DNA of 64,000 bases from Coptis chinensis (GCA_015680905.1 CM027378.1:56135501-56199500), one strand, 5' to 3'; shown: positions 32,090-45,015, numbered from the stretch's first letter. Notes: generated from the sequence alone by a model not told the origin. Numbers and translations are program-made.

Positions 32090-33628
32090 GACAAAAATCT
32101 CCTCCCCTGGTAATAATCAAAATGGGATGAAGCAGCCTATCATTATCCGGACTTGGACATCAACATATCATTTTAGTTTTGGAAGCCAACAAAAGAGTGA
32201 CTAAAAAGTACGTACTCAGCGTAGGTCTATGCTATTCCAGTTGGTTCGTACATCACTTATATATAATTGGACCATTAGTATAGCTGACTATAAAAGCCTA
32301 TATTCTCTGTAGTAAGATTTTTTTACTTGATTAAGAAATTTTTAAGGAAAAAAGAAATCTAGAGAGAGAAAGAGAGAAGATGAAGGGAGGAAATCAGAAT
32401 CAATGCTTGACCATGCATCAGCCATGGGCGTCACTACTTGTTCATGGCATTAAACGCATTAAACGGAAAAAGTGAGGATATTGGCAAAGCTGAAAAGGCC
32501 AATTAACAGAGGAAAGCGTTAGGCTAGCTGCAAGTGCATTGGTCTCACAGGTGGAAATAAATTATAAGAAAGAGATACAACTTAAATGCATAAAATGAAT
32601 GAAATACAACGCCGATCGAATGTTGGCACGGACGCGTGATTAAGAAATTCAATTGACTTTTAAGTTGAACATGCTATACCGAATGTTTTACAAATTGTCC
32701 AGCAAATTAGACTTCTGAATAAAAAGCTCTAAATCCCAAGCTCACAAAAATACTGATTCGATAATCATCTTGGCTTTGCACAATATAATAAAGAGTTGCA
32801 ATGTCTAATATACAGAGCCAAACCTATACAATGTATAATTTCATGTTATAACTCAATTCTCAAGCAAGTTTAAACATCTATAAAGCATAAAAGAATTAAT
32901 GGGGCAAAAATTTAAACCATAAAAGAATCGTAAACAAAAGAAACTCATAGATTATTTACAGTAAACAAAGATAGGTAATGAAAGATTTTCACCAAGGGGG
33001 TTTGGAGTTGATAGTTATACCTTGTTCAGAAGGTCAAAGCGTAAAATCAAAAGTGTTGTGATTTGCTAACAGGTGCTGCAGCAGAAAGGCCATCGTAATC
33101 CAGCAAATCAGTCTTGAAGAGTCGCAAGTTTTCCGAGGAGTTTTCCAACGTTAGCAGGTGAGCATTTTTTTCATCATCTGCACGCAATTTTTTTCATCAA
33201 TTTAAGTACGCACTTGACACCATCAGTGTTGCAAAACCAAGTTCATAGTGAAGCTAAAAATCTAATTTTTACACGACAATCTAATAGTAACTTGTTATAC
33301 AGTCCAAAATAGTTGTCTAAAATTCTAAATGGCCCAAGAGAAAACCAATAATTTGTCAGCAGGTAATAATACCTCTGCTGCTAACACAAAGGTGCCGGCA
33401 CTCTTGAAGTCTAAATCAGTATATTATACCGTGGACGTTGGAGAGTAGGTCTCGATCACTCTATCTTCATCCAATATAATAAAAACATAACTGATTCTGT
33501 GGTTAGTGTAATATAAAAATTTAAAATCAGGAAGTTGTCTATATAAGCTCAAAGATAGCTTGAGTCTAAGTGTGCATAGAAGCTCATCCAAAACAAATTC
33601 CATTAGAGACTTGGCTTAAGCAGCTAAA
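32090..33628. other. Spacer, no gene recognised
   Basis: AT-rich. The stretch 33540-33628 may be the old 5' flank of the protease pseudogene: TATATAAG at 33539-33546 lies about 85 bases before its ATG. Confidence 0.35.
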
Positions 33629-34650
33629 ATGGCTCTAATATGGAAATCAATCCACTTTTCCAATATACTCCTAATCATTTTAAGCCTCGGGCGGGCTTGT
33701 CGATTTTACCTCTCGAACTCTGAATGAGGCTTCAATGTTGGAAAGATATGAACAATGGATGGTTCAGTATGGTCGTGTATATAACGACGCAACAGAGAAG
33801 GAGACACGTTTTGAAATATTCAAAGAAAATGTCAAACGTATTGAATCCTTGAATAGGGCTGGGAACATAACCTACATGTTAAGTGTTAACGGGTTTGCAG
33901 ACCAAACCAATGAAGAGTTCAAGGCAGCTCGAAATGGATACAAAGGACTTTGCTCACCAGCAAAACCTTTACATGCCACTCCTTTCAGATACGAAAATGC
34001 CACTGCAGTTCCCTCTAGTATGGACTGGAGGAAGAAAGGTGTAGTAACCCCGTCAAGGACCAAGGCCAATGTGGTAAACATTTTACAAAGCGATCTAGAC
34101 TAACTTTTCATAATGAAAAAAACCAAACCAAAACCTCAATTTGTAACTACAAATAATTTTCTTTCTATGCCTGTTGTTGCTACTTGTGACCTTGCAAGGA
34201 AGATAACAACAATCACTAACTTCATATAATCATGTGAAATTTCAGGATCTTGTTGGGCATTCTCAGCAGTGGCGGCTATGGAAGGAGCTACTCAGCTAAA
34301 AACAAGGAAGTTGATCTCCTTATCTGAACATGAATTGGTGGACTGCGACACTAAAGGCGTGGACCAAGGGTGTGAGGGTGGTGAAATGGATGATGCATTT
34401 CTATTTGTCCAACGCAACAAAGGCATTGCCTCGAAACTACCTATCCTTACACTGCGCGGACAATACTTGCAATACTAAGGAGGAAGCCTCTCATGCGGCT
34501 GAAATCGGCGGTCATGAAGATGTCCCAAGAAAATGAGGTGGCCTTCTGCGGGGCCAGTGGCCAACCAACCAATAGCTGTAGCGATTGATGCAGGAGGCTT
34601 TGATTTCCAATTTTATTCAAGTGGAGTATTCACTTTTTGTCATACTTAAC
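33629..34650 (+). pseudogene. Papain-like cysteine protease (SAG12 type)
   Basis: ATG at 33629 begins a signal peptide (SNILLIILSLGRA). An extra T near 33703-33707 then shifts the frame before SRTLNEASMLERYEQWM, the I29 inhibitor prodomain (EKETRFEIFKENVKRIESLN; GFADQTNEEF). The mature start SSMDWRKKGVVTP is followed by a lost base near 34050, so that KDQGQC is out of frame. An intron (GTAAAC at 34075 to TTTCAG) precedes [15 protein letters not shown] with the catalytic Cys, then [11 protein letters not shown] and [11 protein letters not shown]. Further shifts follow; blocks [17 protein letters not shown] and [20 protein letters not shown] are readable to about 34645. The catalytic His (LDHG) and Asn (NSWG) regions are not found. 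The family acts in senescence and vacuolar proteolysis; this copy is dead. Confidence 0.9.
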
Positions 34651-35022
34651 CCTCGTAGGGCCAATTTCATGTTGAGAAACTTCCCAACTGGACCTAAGAC
34701 CATGTTTATATGCCATGTGAAGCGATTGAAGCATCTGTGTCTGTAGGTGAGTGCCTAGTATCATCCTTTATGGAGTAAAATCAATTACACCCACCCACTT
34801 TTTGGTTTCTCTGAAAAACATTTACAAATTTTGAATGTTAAATTCTAGAGATTCCAAAGGCTAATTCGAGCCTTCCTTTAATTGTTGATTTCACTATTTG
34901 CTTTAGGGGGGTTTAGATTTGGAATTTGAACCTTAATTATTAGCTTGTAGGGGAAGTGATCTACTGCTACTGATATCTTATAGTTTTCAACTGATAGCGT
35001 ATAGCTCCTGACAATTAACGAC

Positions 35023-35028
35023 AACAGC

Positions 35029-35062
<34 letters not shown>
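35023..35062 (+). repeat. (CAA)n microsatellite
   Basis: About 13 uninterrupted CAA units, preceded by imperfect CAA/CAG units from 35016. It creates artefactual Leu/Val-rich frames on the minus strand. Confidence 0.9.
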
Positions 35063-35064
<2 letters not shown>

Positions 35065-35115
35065 AGTAATAATCATAACAATATTGATAACAATTATAGT
35101 AAATCTAATTGTGGA

Positions 35116-35164
35116 AGTAGTAATAATAATAATAACAGTAGTAGTAGCAGTAGTAGTAGTAGTA
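35116..35164 (+). repeat. Imperfect (GTA/AAT)n microsatellite
   Basis: Runs of AGTAATAAT, then AGTAGTAGTAGCAGTAGTAGTAG in blocks. Tyr-rich openness on the minus strand here is an artefact of the repeat. Confidence 0.85.
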
Positions 35165-36965
35165 AAAAATTGAATATAATAAGATAAATATAATCATAAT
35201 GACGATGAGGATGAGGATGAGGATAATGATAAGTAACAGTATATATACAACCAGGCAGCGTAGCAAACATTCAAACCTTTTGTATCTCTTTTTAGAACCA
35301 CATGGGCAAAGTGCATTCCTACTTATTTGCCCACTCTTTGCCAAATTAGACCTAGCAAGATCCATTGGTGTCGATCCTATCAGCTTTTGTATCTGCATGA
35401 TACCATAATACTAATCATATTTTGCACCTTGACATGTTCTCAGTAAATAAGATTAAGTGGATCAAGTGTTTGAACTCAGATTTTACTCCTAATAACTCAA
35501 AAAGGTAACTCCAAACCATGAACTTGCCTACATTGGAAATTTTAAGCTTCTTTTGTCAGACTTTGTCTATCACACTCCTTACATAGTCTCCAGTACACAC
35601 AAAAGTAAATAAGAAGCAGTTGTATTATTGGTAGAAACTCTAATGGAAAAAGTAGGTTCTAGATTCAGTTTAACCAAATGCACCTTAAGGTCAAGTAAAA
35701 CCAAGCCTGGAAATTCTTAACATTCCAACATTCTCATCCTAACATATTTTCTAGCTAACAATAACACTACCATCCAATCTGCGCTCCTTATAAATGTACA
35801 CGAATAACAATATTATAGATAACCAAATCATTCACCTTGACCTAGAAGGCCAACCAAGTAATACTCCTTTTTACCCCCTCTTACCTACTCGTATTACCAA
35901 AAGTAAATATTTTCAAAGTTAGCGGACTATTTACCTCGGTTTTTCTCGAATCGGCGAAGTACTTAAGACACCGTATGTGCAAGACACTTGATTGGTGCAT
36001 AGATGTATAAATATGGTATAGCATGGAATGAGAAGATATCATAATATCTAATGTCTGTTTCTCACAAATAATGTATTTTCTTCCCCTTCCTCATTCCGAT
36101 TTCAATTACAATTCAATTTGGAAATTTGTGGTGAACCATCTTTGCCCTCTGCGTAGTTATGAAACAATAGGATGAAATTAGTGTAGCGACCATTCTTATA
36201 TGAAAGAGTTAATTGCATGAGTAGTAGAATTTACTTACTTTGGAAGTACTTATCCAGAATCCAATGTCTTCAAAGCTTTTCCCGACAAATGTGTTTCATG
36301 GGCCAATGCGACTTCTTGACTAAATTTTGTCAACATGCCCCCATCTGACTAACAGGAGGCGGTATTTTGCGTTTAGGACCTTCATTCGGGGAAATATGAT
36401 GTTCTCGATGATCGAACTCTAAAATAGCTAATGGAGTTGGTGTGTAATCGCAGAGTTAAGTGAACCCGATCGTTGGTATCGGTTTCCTTCGACCTGCAAC
36501 TTCTATCTTCTTACGTGCCTCTTTTCGCCCACATAAACTTTGACAATGCATTCTCAACATCCGTCAAAATTAAGCGAGAATCACCACACGAATTCTTGAT
36601 TTCGCACCCATCATCCGAAACCCAAGTTCCAAAATCTCTTTCCTAATACGGCTTGAAGAGGAAGACCCACGGAACCCGAACCGGTTTTTATTTTTTTTTT
36701 TTTTTTATCTCATCATAAATTTCAAGAAAGATCGTGGGTATTAAAAATTTGGGAAATTTGGCTCTCGCCTTTACTCTTTTTCGGTGCTAAGAATCAATTC
36801 TATGCTTGTAAACACGCATATTAAATGTGAGATAAAGAGATTAAATCGAAAAGTTTAAAAAAGTATTACGTAGATCAAAGCAACTGGCAATGGATTAGGT
36901 CTGGATTATTTTTCGAGGAAGCACTCCAAAAACCTGTTAGAGCAGTATCTTTTGGTAGCTCTGGA

Positions 36966-37120
36966 CTATCAGATGTCGTGTTTAAGGTTTTGTTTTGTTT
37001 AAGAATGGAGATAAGATTTAAGAATGGGGTTTTTATCTACTATCAGATGTCGTGTTTAAGGTTTTTTTTTGTTTAAGAATGGAGATAAGATTTAAAAATG
37101 GGGTTTTTATCTATTTTGGG
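36966..37120 (+). repeat. Two-copy tandem duplication, ~75 bp
   Basis: ACTATCAGATGTCGTGTTTA with the following GAATGGAGATAAGATTTAA and GGGGTTTTTATCT occurs twice back to back with few differences. Confidence 0.8.
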
Positions 37121-38120
37121 TTACGAACAATTGAAATCTGAAAAAAATGGCGTAGATTTATTTTTTTTAAGAAAAATCTGATGTGTCAGTCTCAGAGAAA
37201 AAAGGGGGGCTGACGTGGGTCACTGGGATCATTCTCAACTACTCAGTATTAATGGTCTTTGATAACACAACCATATGTGGGACCTGCATGTGGGCCCACA
37301 ATATAATTATTGGTTTAAAAATTTTGTTTGGAATTTCGATTAGAAAATGTTGAAATTGATTTGAAATTTTGTCTAGTATTTTTAAATTTAAAACTGTCGA
37401 AATTTAGGTTAAAGACAAAATAATAATATGTAAATTTCTATAGGGGCAAATCTAGAAAGAAAAAAGTGACCAAGAGTTACACAGAAAAAATTATTTGTTT
37501 AAGTACTATTGTAGTAATGGTGGAGGTGGGATTTTTAAAATAGTAAAGATATAAATTCAGAAAAATATTGAATTGGTTTTCCGTAACGAGCCCGTTATAT
37601 GAACTATATCACCAGAAGTGGATTTATAAAATGAATTGAGGGTTGATTTTTGGTGAAGATAGTATTCTCGGTGAATCTCCTTACAAAAAATTTGCCCAAA
37701 CAAAAATATTTAATTTTGTCAAAAGTTGTTTTGAAATTTGAAAAATCTGGACTGTTAGATAATTTTATAACATTGTAATCAAATTTTGATACGTAGACAT
37801 CTTCAAATACGCTGATTTTTTCTAAGAATGATTTATATTGTAGAAAGAACATCTCCACAAAAAATCAGTTTATAATTTATTATTTTTCATGGTGGAGTTA
37901 TTTTGGAGTTGGTATAACTCGAGTTTAGAACAACGGGGCAGATTTCGAAAAATTTTATGTAACAAAGTTTGAGTCTTCTTTGAGAAGCTTGATCCAGTAA
38001 AACTCTTCCCATCTCTCAAAAGTAAAAACTCCCACTAATCACTCACACGTTCACGTCTAATTTAAAATCAACGACTCACCTACTTCCAACACATTATAAC
38101 AACACACAACACACTACTAC
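37121..38120. other. Upstream region of the BRCT-PHD gene
   Basis: AT-rich, no gene recognised. The minus-strand open stretch 37604-37858 has no known motif. Confidence 0.4.
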
Positions 38121-38126
38121 CACGTG
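38121..38126. promoter_or_regulatory. G-box CACGTG
   Basis: Palindromic CACGTG (context CTACCACGTGTACC) 134 bases before the ATG of the BRCT-PHD gene. G-boxes bind bZIP/bHLH factors. Use at this gene is inference. Confidence 0.4.
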
Positions 38127-38146
38127 TACCGAAGCATCCAATTTGA

Positions 38147-38155
38147 TCTCCCGCC
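38147..38155 (+). promoter_or_regulatory. E2F-like site
   Basis: TCTCCCGCC is close to the plant E2F consensus TTTCCCGCC and lies about 105 bases before the ATG. E2F control is common for replication and repair genes, which fits the predicted BRCT product. Confidence 0.4.
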
Positions 38156-38259
38156 ACTGCACCCAAAAACAAAATCCCTCTCATTTTTATTTCCTCTCTT
38201 CAATTTCTAGGGTTTCAAATATCATTTTTTCCCCCAAATCAAACTCTAATAATAATAAA

Positions 38260-41200
38260 ATGGTACTTCAAGATGGTACTACTTCTTCTATAAAATGTTT
38301 TGCAGGTGTTGGATTTGTTTTACTTGGTTTTGACCCACTTGAAAAAGTAAAGGTAACTTTTTTAACATTTCATTTCAGTTAAAGTTTCGATTTTTATATG
38401 TTTATGATATTTCAAAGTGTTTAAATTTAAGGTACGAAGTAAGCTTGTTAGTGGGGGAGGAGTAGATGTTGGTGAATATGGTCAAAGATGTAGTCACTTG
38501 ATTGTTGACAAGAATGTTTATGTAAGGGGCTTTTTTATTTTTGTTTTTTTTTTATATGTTTTTATTTCTGTTGTTGAATTTTGAGTATTGGAAATGTTTA
38601 GGATGATTCGGAGTGTGTTGTTGCGCGAGCGGATGGGAAAGTAGTGGTTACAGCATTGTGGGTTGAGCATTGCATTGATGTGGGAATGCTTGTTGATTCC
38701 AGCTCGGTATGTTTCGTAAATTTGGCCCTGATTTCTTGTTGATGGAATTAGTTTAACTTTATTTGTTAGTTGAGTTTGAGTGAGATTTCCAAATAAGGGG
38801 AGAAGAAAGAGCGAATACTTTAGCGGGAAGTCTGAGAGTGAGCAAATGCCTTTACATATATATCTCGAATTTAAGTTCACGAAATCTAAGGGTTAGCATG
38901 TGAGAAGGAGGAGAGTTGAAGAATTTTCTAACACATATGCACTTTATTTTTGCTTACTTCAGTTCACGAGAATTTGTTTTGCTCATAAAGATGTGTTAGG
39001 ATGAAATATAGAATGAGATCAGATAGCTGTTACTAGGGATGTATTAAATTGAATAGTGTTCTCCATTCAAATATTCCACTCTACTACACTGAATCCTTTA
39101 CATCATTTTAGACCTGCACACAGGCACACCAAACCTTTGGCTACTTAGCCTGGCATGTTTTGGGACCTTAAGGTGCGCATAGGTATGAAATGTGTTACTT
39201 GATGGGTACTTCACATTTTGTACTAAGAATTGAAGTTTCCTTTAAGATTAAACTTTAATTCACTACATTCTAATAGGATATACTTCATACTTCACATTTT
39301 GTACTAAGAATTGAAGTTTCCTTTAAGGTTAAACTTTAATTCACTACATTCTAATAGGATATACTTCATCTATGGTTATTAGTTTTGCTTTCTAGCCACA
39401 AAGTATGACACGTGGAAGCTCCAGCTCAAATCTAGAGAAGGCCACACTTCAGGACCATAGTGGCCTGTTTATATGTTGTAATGGTGATGCATGTATAGTT
39501 TCTATACTTTCATTTTTAGCTGGAGAGCAAATTTTGACACATGCTGAATGTTATGAACCTGTGGAATGCAAGTTATAGTTAAGTGTGCTTGTGCATTTGA
39601 CACAGTATGAGAAATTTGATGCTAGAAATCCCTAGAGACGGAGCTTCAGTATTACTATGCTCTTGAGTAATTGCTATTTTCTGTTTTGTTTTTTTGTATG
39701 TTTTGCTCGTTGTAGGTTTGAGATAGTAGCCTATTTTCTAATATTTCTCCCCTTACAGATTTTGTATAGACCAGTAAAAGATCTGAACGGGATTCCTGGA
39801 GCCAAATCACTGTCTATTTGCTTGACAGGATACCAAAGGCAAGATCGCGACGATATTATGGTAGGGTGTTTTTTTCTTTTCTTTTATTTGTTTTTTCCCA
39901 CCTCTTAAATTGTTGGACTTAGTAGTTATTATGTTATATACTTATATGTTACATGGGCAACATGGCATCATTGTACTTCTGTTGGTTTAAGAGTACGATA
40001 ATCTCCAGCATTATGGAACATTGTTGAGAGTATGTCTTTTTACTGTTTCTCTTTTTCTTTCCACAGAGAATGGTAGCCCTGATGGGTGCAAACTTCTCCA
40101 AGCCCTTGGTAGCAAACAAAGTGACTCATCTGATATGCTATAAATTCGAGGGTACGATTTGTTTACTCAGACAGAAAGTATGTCAGAATGATTGTGCTTG
40201 GTGAACTGTAAAAAGAATGCCAGGCTTTAAAGTGATAGAGTTGTTATGGTTAAGGCTGAATAAATAGTAATTTTTTACTGTTGGTTATACTTTATAGAGA
40301 AGAAGTTTGGAGAGCACAAAGAGAAAAAAAGGATACGGCCTTATTAGTTTCGGCCTTGTATCACTTCATTATATATATGAAAATAAGAGTTTACCATAAT
40401 AGAAACTTCCTATATCCCCTCGGGAGATGTCCCTTAGAACTCTAACAAGAATCACACACATTACAGAAAAAGAGAGGGGAGAAGTATGACCAACCAAACA
40501 GTTTTTATTCCGATCAGCTATTTTATTAACCAAAAAGTTTTGATTCATGCTCTGATTTGTGAGGGATCCCTTCTCAAATACCAACTAAACGCTGGAAGTT
40601 AGATTTTGCAGTATGCAATCTTTGACTTTATGCCGAGGAGGCAAGGAGGCCAATAAGTACTTTGGATTTACTACATTTCTTAGTCTATAGCAGTGCTTAT
40701 TTTCTGAGTTGCTAGTACCTTAGTGTCTCTGTAGTTATTTTGAAGGAGGCTTATAATTTCACTAGGACTAAGATAATTAATATAATTGGTAGTTCTTTAG
40801 CTTTCCCATTTTTGGTTCATAGCTAATCGTAAATCAAGGTGCACTAGGAGTGAATATTAAATGATTTTCGCTCATATGGTTTAAGGAAACTTCTAGTTGA
40901 TATTATTTTATACAGGTGAAAAATATGAGCTTGCAAAGAAATTGAAGAAGATAAGGCTTGTCAATCATAGCTGGTTAGAAGACTGGTCGGTTCTTTTCTT
41001 TACTATAATGTTGTTGAATCTTAAACATCATCATTGCATTTAAGCAATCTCCATTCATGCGTCTTTTTTTCTTTTTAATGTGGGGGTTGTGTGCTAAAAT
41101 GTTCCTATTTGCAGTTTAAGAACCTGGGAGATCCTTCCTGAATGTGATTATAACAAAAGGTGAGCAACTAATCCTTTCTAAATTCTTACAACATCTCCAT

Positions 41201-44200
41201 GTGCCTCTTTTAAATTTCTGTTGTTTTCACTGCATCTTCTTTGATGAGACCTTTAATCTCTTGGAAGCAGGGCCATTTCCCTGACCTCCAATCTTTGTTA
41301 TGATTAAGAAAATAAGTTTGTAATTGATTGTTTCTTAAAAATTTAAACAAAAACAACAAAATTATTGATCTATCTCAGAATTCCTAGAATTTCTCAATTC
41401 TGATTTCTTGTAATTTGTTATTCTTCTTACAGTGGATATGAGTTAGAGATAATGGAGGCTGAAGCTAAGGATTCTGAAGAAGAAGCAGAGGAGGATAGAA
41501 ACAATAAACAACGGGAGAATTGCGCTCCTATAACCATGCATAGTGGGAGCGGATCTTATATTACAAAGGGATATGAAATGCCTATGCTAATTAACCAAAA
41601 TGAAGCTGCAGAGAAAATTTTGTCAGGAAGAGCTGAAGATATTATTAATGAGATGAGGTCAGTAAGTAGCCCCAAGAAAGAGGCCCGGTCTGATAAAGTT
41701 CCAGAGTTGCATGAAGTAATCAGACAGGGAGGGGACTTCACTTCTCAGGGGTCCGGAAGTGGAGTCAGGATTTCAAAGGGATCTGAAATGTCAATGCTAA
41801 TTAACAGCAATGAAGCCGCAGAGAAAATTTCATCAGGAAGAAATGAGGATATTGCTATTGAAAAGAGATTACTAACTAGCCCCAGAAAGAAAGCCAGATC
41901 TGATGATATTACAGAGTTGCATGAAGCAAATAGAAGGGGAGCAGATTTTACTTGTCAGGAGTCTGGAGCTTATGACAGAGCTAACCTTTGCAAAGAAAGC
42001 AGTGAGCTGTTCTCTAAACCGATAACGTTGCAAAGAAGTTCTCCGTCCGACGCAGCAAACCAGGGTACTGTAAGTTACTCAAGGAAAATTCAAGGGCGAG
42101 CTTCAATTTCCAAGTTCTCGGGATTGCTCTCAAATCAAGGAAGTGGCTCTCCTCATGGTGATTTAGAACAGTACAAAGTAATGGAAGGTATTGACATATC
42201 TCCTCCAAAGCTAAATCAACTCAAAATTAACCAAGATAGTTCAAAAAAAAGTAGCGATTCAGAGTTGCATCTCGAGGGAGGAAAATGTAACATACTGCCT
42301 CAGAAGAGAAAGGCGTCCCTTTCTAATTTTAGCTATAAATCGCCAATGAAAGTCACTGCCGATTCAAAAGCTTGTACCACCGGAAGTCCATTGGGAAGTG
42401 CTAGAACTGAAGGATTGCTGATTGATACACCTCATTTAAAATCCAATGCTTTTTATAGCAATGGTGAGAAATGTTCTGGTATCAATAAACAGAAAGGATC
42501 ACTTCGCTTGGGTAGAGAAACCATTGCAGCTGAAGCTATATTCTCTACCATGGGAGGCAAAGAAGCAGAGCATAGATCGACAGTTGGTGCTAGATGTGAG
42601 GTGGCTCGGTCCCCTTCACTCACGGAGAGTGTCACTCGACAAGAGACTACAGCAAATTTGAGTAATGAGAACGAAGTTGAGAACACTGCTACAGGTGAAG
42701 GTGATGAGACTGAGGCTCCAGAGGAAGAAATTGGAGCAGAGCTTGAGAATACAACTAGAGAAGAAATTTTTAACCCTCGAGAAAATGTAGCCAACAAAAA
42801 AAAGGTAGAATTGGTGCAGATTTCAACAGTTGAAATGAATAGAGACACTGCACACATTGAAAATGTGAAAGGGACTTTAGAGAAAGATGAAGAAGATGTA
42901 AATGGAGCTAATTGCAAGAGCGATGTTCAGGGTGGGTCAGTGGTGAAGGAGAAAGTGGTTAAAGGGGGAGGCAGTGTTTTCAGTAGACGAAAGAACAAAT
43001 CTGTGTCTGTTGTGAAAAAAACAGAAAAGTCTGGGAAAGACAAAGAAGTAGATCTTGACAAAAATAATGATGAAAAGACGGAGATGAAGAAGTCAAATGG
43101 AAAGCAGCGTTCTGCAAGTAAACTCAAGAGTAAGCCTGTATCGTTGGATGCGACAGAGAAGCCGAAGAATAGAGACAAGGATGACCAGCCGATTGAAAAG
43201 GGAGATCTGGTGCAAGCAAGAAAACGTTTGTCAAGTGATAGTGAGAAAATTCTGCATCCTGTTGTTAAAGAATCCGCAACTGCTGGGGTAGACAAAAATG
43301 CAGAACTTGAGATGGTGTCAAATGACGGAAAGATGGAGTCTGAAAAGGCAAAAGGGGTGCAACGTCCTGCAAGTAAACCCAAGGGTAAGACTTCATATTT
43401 GAAAAACACAAGCAAGCAGATGGATGCAGAGAAGGAGAACAAGCCAATGGAAACTGGATCCCTGAGTACAAGTTCGGGAGAACATAAGAGGGAGACGGTG
43501 GCTGCTAAATTAAGTAGAGCATCTATGCAGATTAGAAAAACAGTATGTGGGATAAATGTAGATGGTATTCAGCTAGGTGGGGGTTCACAAATTTTTAGGC
43601 CTGAGCCTGCATGGTTTATAGTGAGTGGACATCGTTTACAAAGAAAGGAGTTCCAGCAAGTTATAAGACGACTAAAAGGAAGAGTTTGCAGGGATTCTCA
43701 CAATTGGTCTTACCAGGCTACACACTTCATTGTTCCAGATCCAATTCGAAGAACAGAGAAGTTTTTTGCAGCTGCAGCGTCTGGCAGGTAAATCTGTTGA
43801 TACACTTTAATGGTTCTTTGCTCAAGTTAAATTTTGTTGAGCATTTAACCTTTAATTGCGTTGCGCCGGTATAGATTGGATTTTTCGTTCTTTATAAAAG
43901 ATGGGGCAGTTTATGTTCAAGTTTCATTATCATTTATGTGACTATGACATGTGGATTACTCTTGATAGACAATGTGTTTCCTTGGGTGCAGGTGGATTCT
44001 CAAGACAGATTACTTAACTGCCAGTAACCAAGCAGGAAAGTTGCTACCAGAAGAACTTTATGAATGGTTCAAAAATGGTTTTAGCGAAGATGGTGCAATA
44101 AATTTAGAGGCTCCAAGGAAATGGCGCCTCTTAAGAGAGAGGACAGGTCATGGTGCCTTTCATGGAATGCGCATTGTCATATATGGAGACTGCATTGCGC

Positions 44201-45015
44201 CTCCACTGGTAGTTTTCTGTTGGCATTACTATGCTACATTTTATGTACTCTTTTTACTGGTTACTGTCTTTGGTTCTTTGAGTAAATTATAACAATCTTA
44301 TACTTGTTTTCTTCGCTGAAGAAGATAGATACCTTTCCTGAAATTTTGTTGTTACTTAAGTATTGTGTTTAAGACTCTAATATTTTTTTGGCCGTAATCT
44401 TTTTTAATCGCATCTCTGAATTAGGATACACTCAAGCGTGTGGTGAAAGCTGGAGACGGTGTGATTTTAGCAACTTCCCCTCCTTACACCCGGTTCCTCA
44501 AATCTGGAGTCGACTTTGCTGTTGTCAGCCCTAGCATGCCCTGTGTTGATTCATGGGTGCAGGAGTTTTTAAGGCATGAAATACCATGTGTTGTGGCAGA
44601 CTACTTGGTGGAATACGTATGCAAGCCTGGGTCCTCCCTTGACAGACATGTGCTCTTCAATACTCATGCTTGCACAGAGAAATCATATGCAAAGTTGTTA
44701 AGTCAGTCGGAAGAGATTTTTGAGGCTTTGACGCCACCAGAGTGTAACAAAAGCAATAATAGAGAGGAGGATGAAAACAGCGCTGATATCTCTTGCCAAA
44801 ATTGTGGGTCCCATGACAGAGGAGATGTAATGCTGATTTGTGGTGATGATACCGGTTCTTTTGGGTGTGGGGTTGGTACCCATATTGATTGCTGTAACCC
44901 CCCGCTGGGAGCTGTTCCAGAGGAAGATTGGTTTTGTCAAAATTGCTGTAAAAGCAGAAGTAACAGTAATCCTCCAAAGAAGATCAAGAAAGGTTCCTCT
45001 TCGAAGCGCAAGTGA
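38260..45015 (+). CDS. BRCT-domain and PHD-finger protein (1250 aa, 10 exons)
   Basis: Exons: 38260-38352, 38432-38521, 38602-38706, 39759-39860, 40067-40151, 40916-40985, 41115-41159, 41433-43787, 43992-44208, 44425-45015. They total 3753 bases, join in phase and all have GT-AG introns. Residues about 10-195 are a BRCT pair (CFAGVGFVLLGF; SHLIVDKNVY; VTALWVEHCIDVG; then VTHLICYKFEG and LVNHSWLEDC). Residues about 204-900 (exon 8) are charged and disordered, with two tandem repeats of about 75 residues and SP-x-K motifs. About 915-1140 is a second BRCT-like pair (GRVCRDSHNWSYQATHFIVP; HGMRIVIYGDCIAPPL; VDSWVQEFL). Residues 1178-1229 are a PHD-type finger (CQNC, LICG, GCGVGTHIDC, WFCQNC), followed by a basic tail (KKIKK, SSKRK). 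BRCT pairs bind phosphorylated proteins and PHD fingers bind histone tails, so a nuclear DNA-damage or chromatin reader is likely. It resembles the plant BRCT-PHD proteins annotated as transcription coactivator/BRCT proteins; the exact orthologue is not assigned. The ATG at 38260 is chosen because the frame upstream has no other ATG. Confidence 0.92.
39208..39367 (+). repeat. 80-bp tandem duplication in intron 3
   Basis: Two adjacent copies starting TACTTCACATTTTGTACTAA and ending AATAGGATA, differing by about one base (AAGATT versus AAGGTT). A recent local duplication inside the BRCT-PHD gene. Confidence 0.9.

Larger units (their letters stand above)
34651..36960. other. Intergenic, no gene recognised
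   Basis: Contains the trinucleotide repeats listed separately and an A/T-rich remainder. Scattered openness on both strands has no recognisable motif. A weak candidate Helitron 5' end is at 35819 (minus). Confidence 0.4.

Noticed and set aside
35105-35398. Tyr/Ile-rich minus-strand frame
   Set aside because: Produced by the trinucleotide microsatellite.
35811-35820. Possible Helitron 5' end (minus) paired with 28955
   Set aside because: TCTATAATATTG after A is compatible but too short and AT-rich to call; left as a hypothesis only.
42453-43442. Two long minus-strand frames inside exon 8 of the BRCT-PHD gene
   Set aside because: Shadows of a Lys/Glu/Ser-rich coding exon; no domain and no splice or start context.
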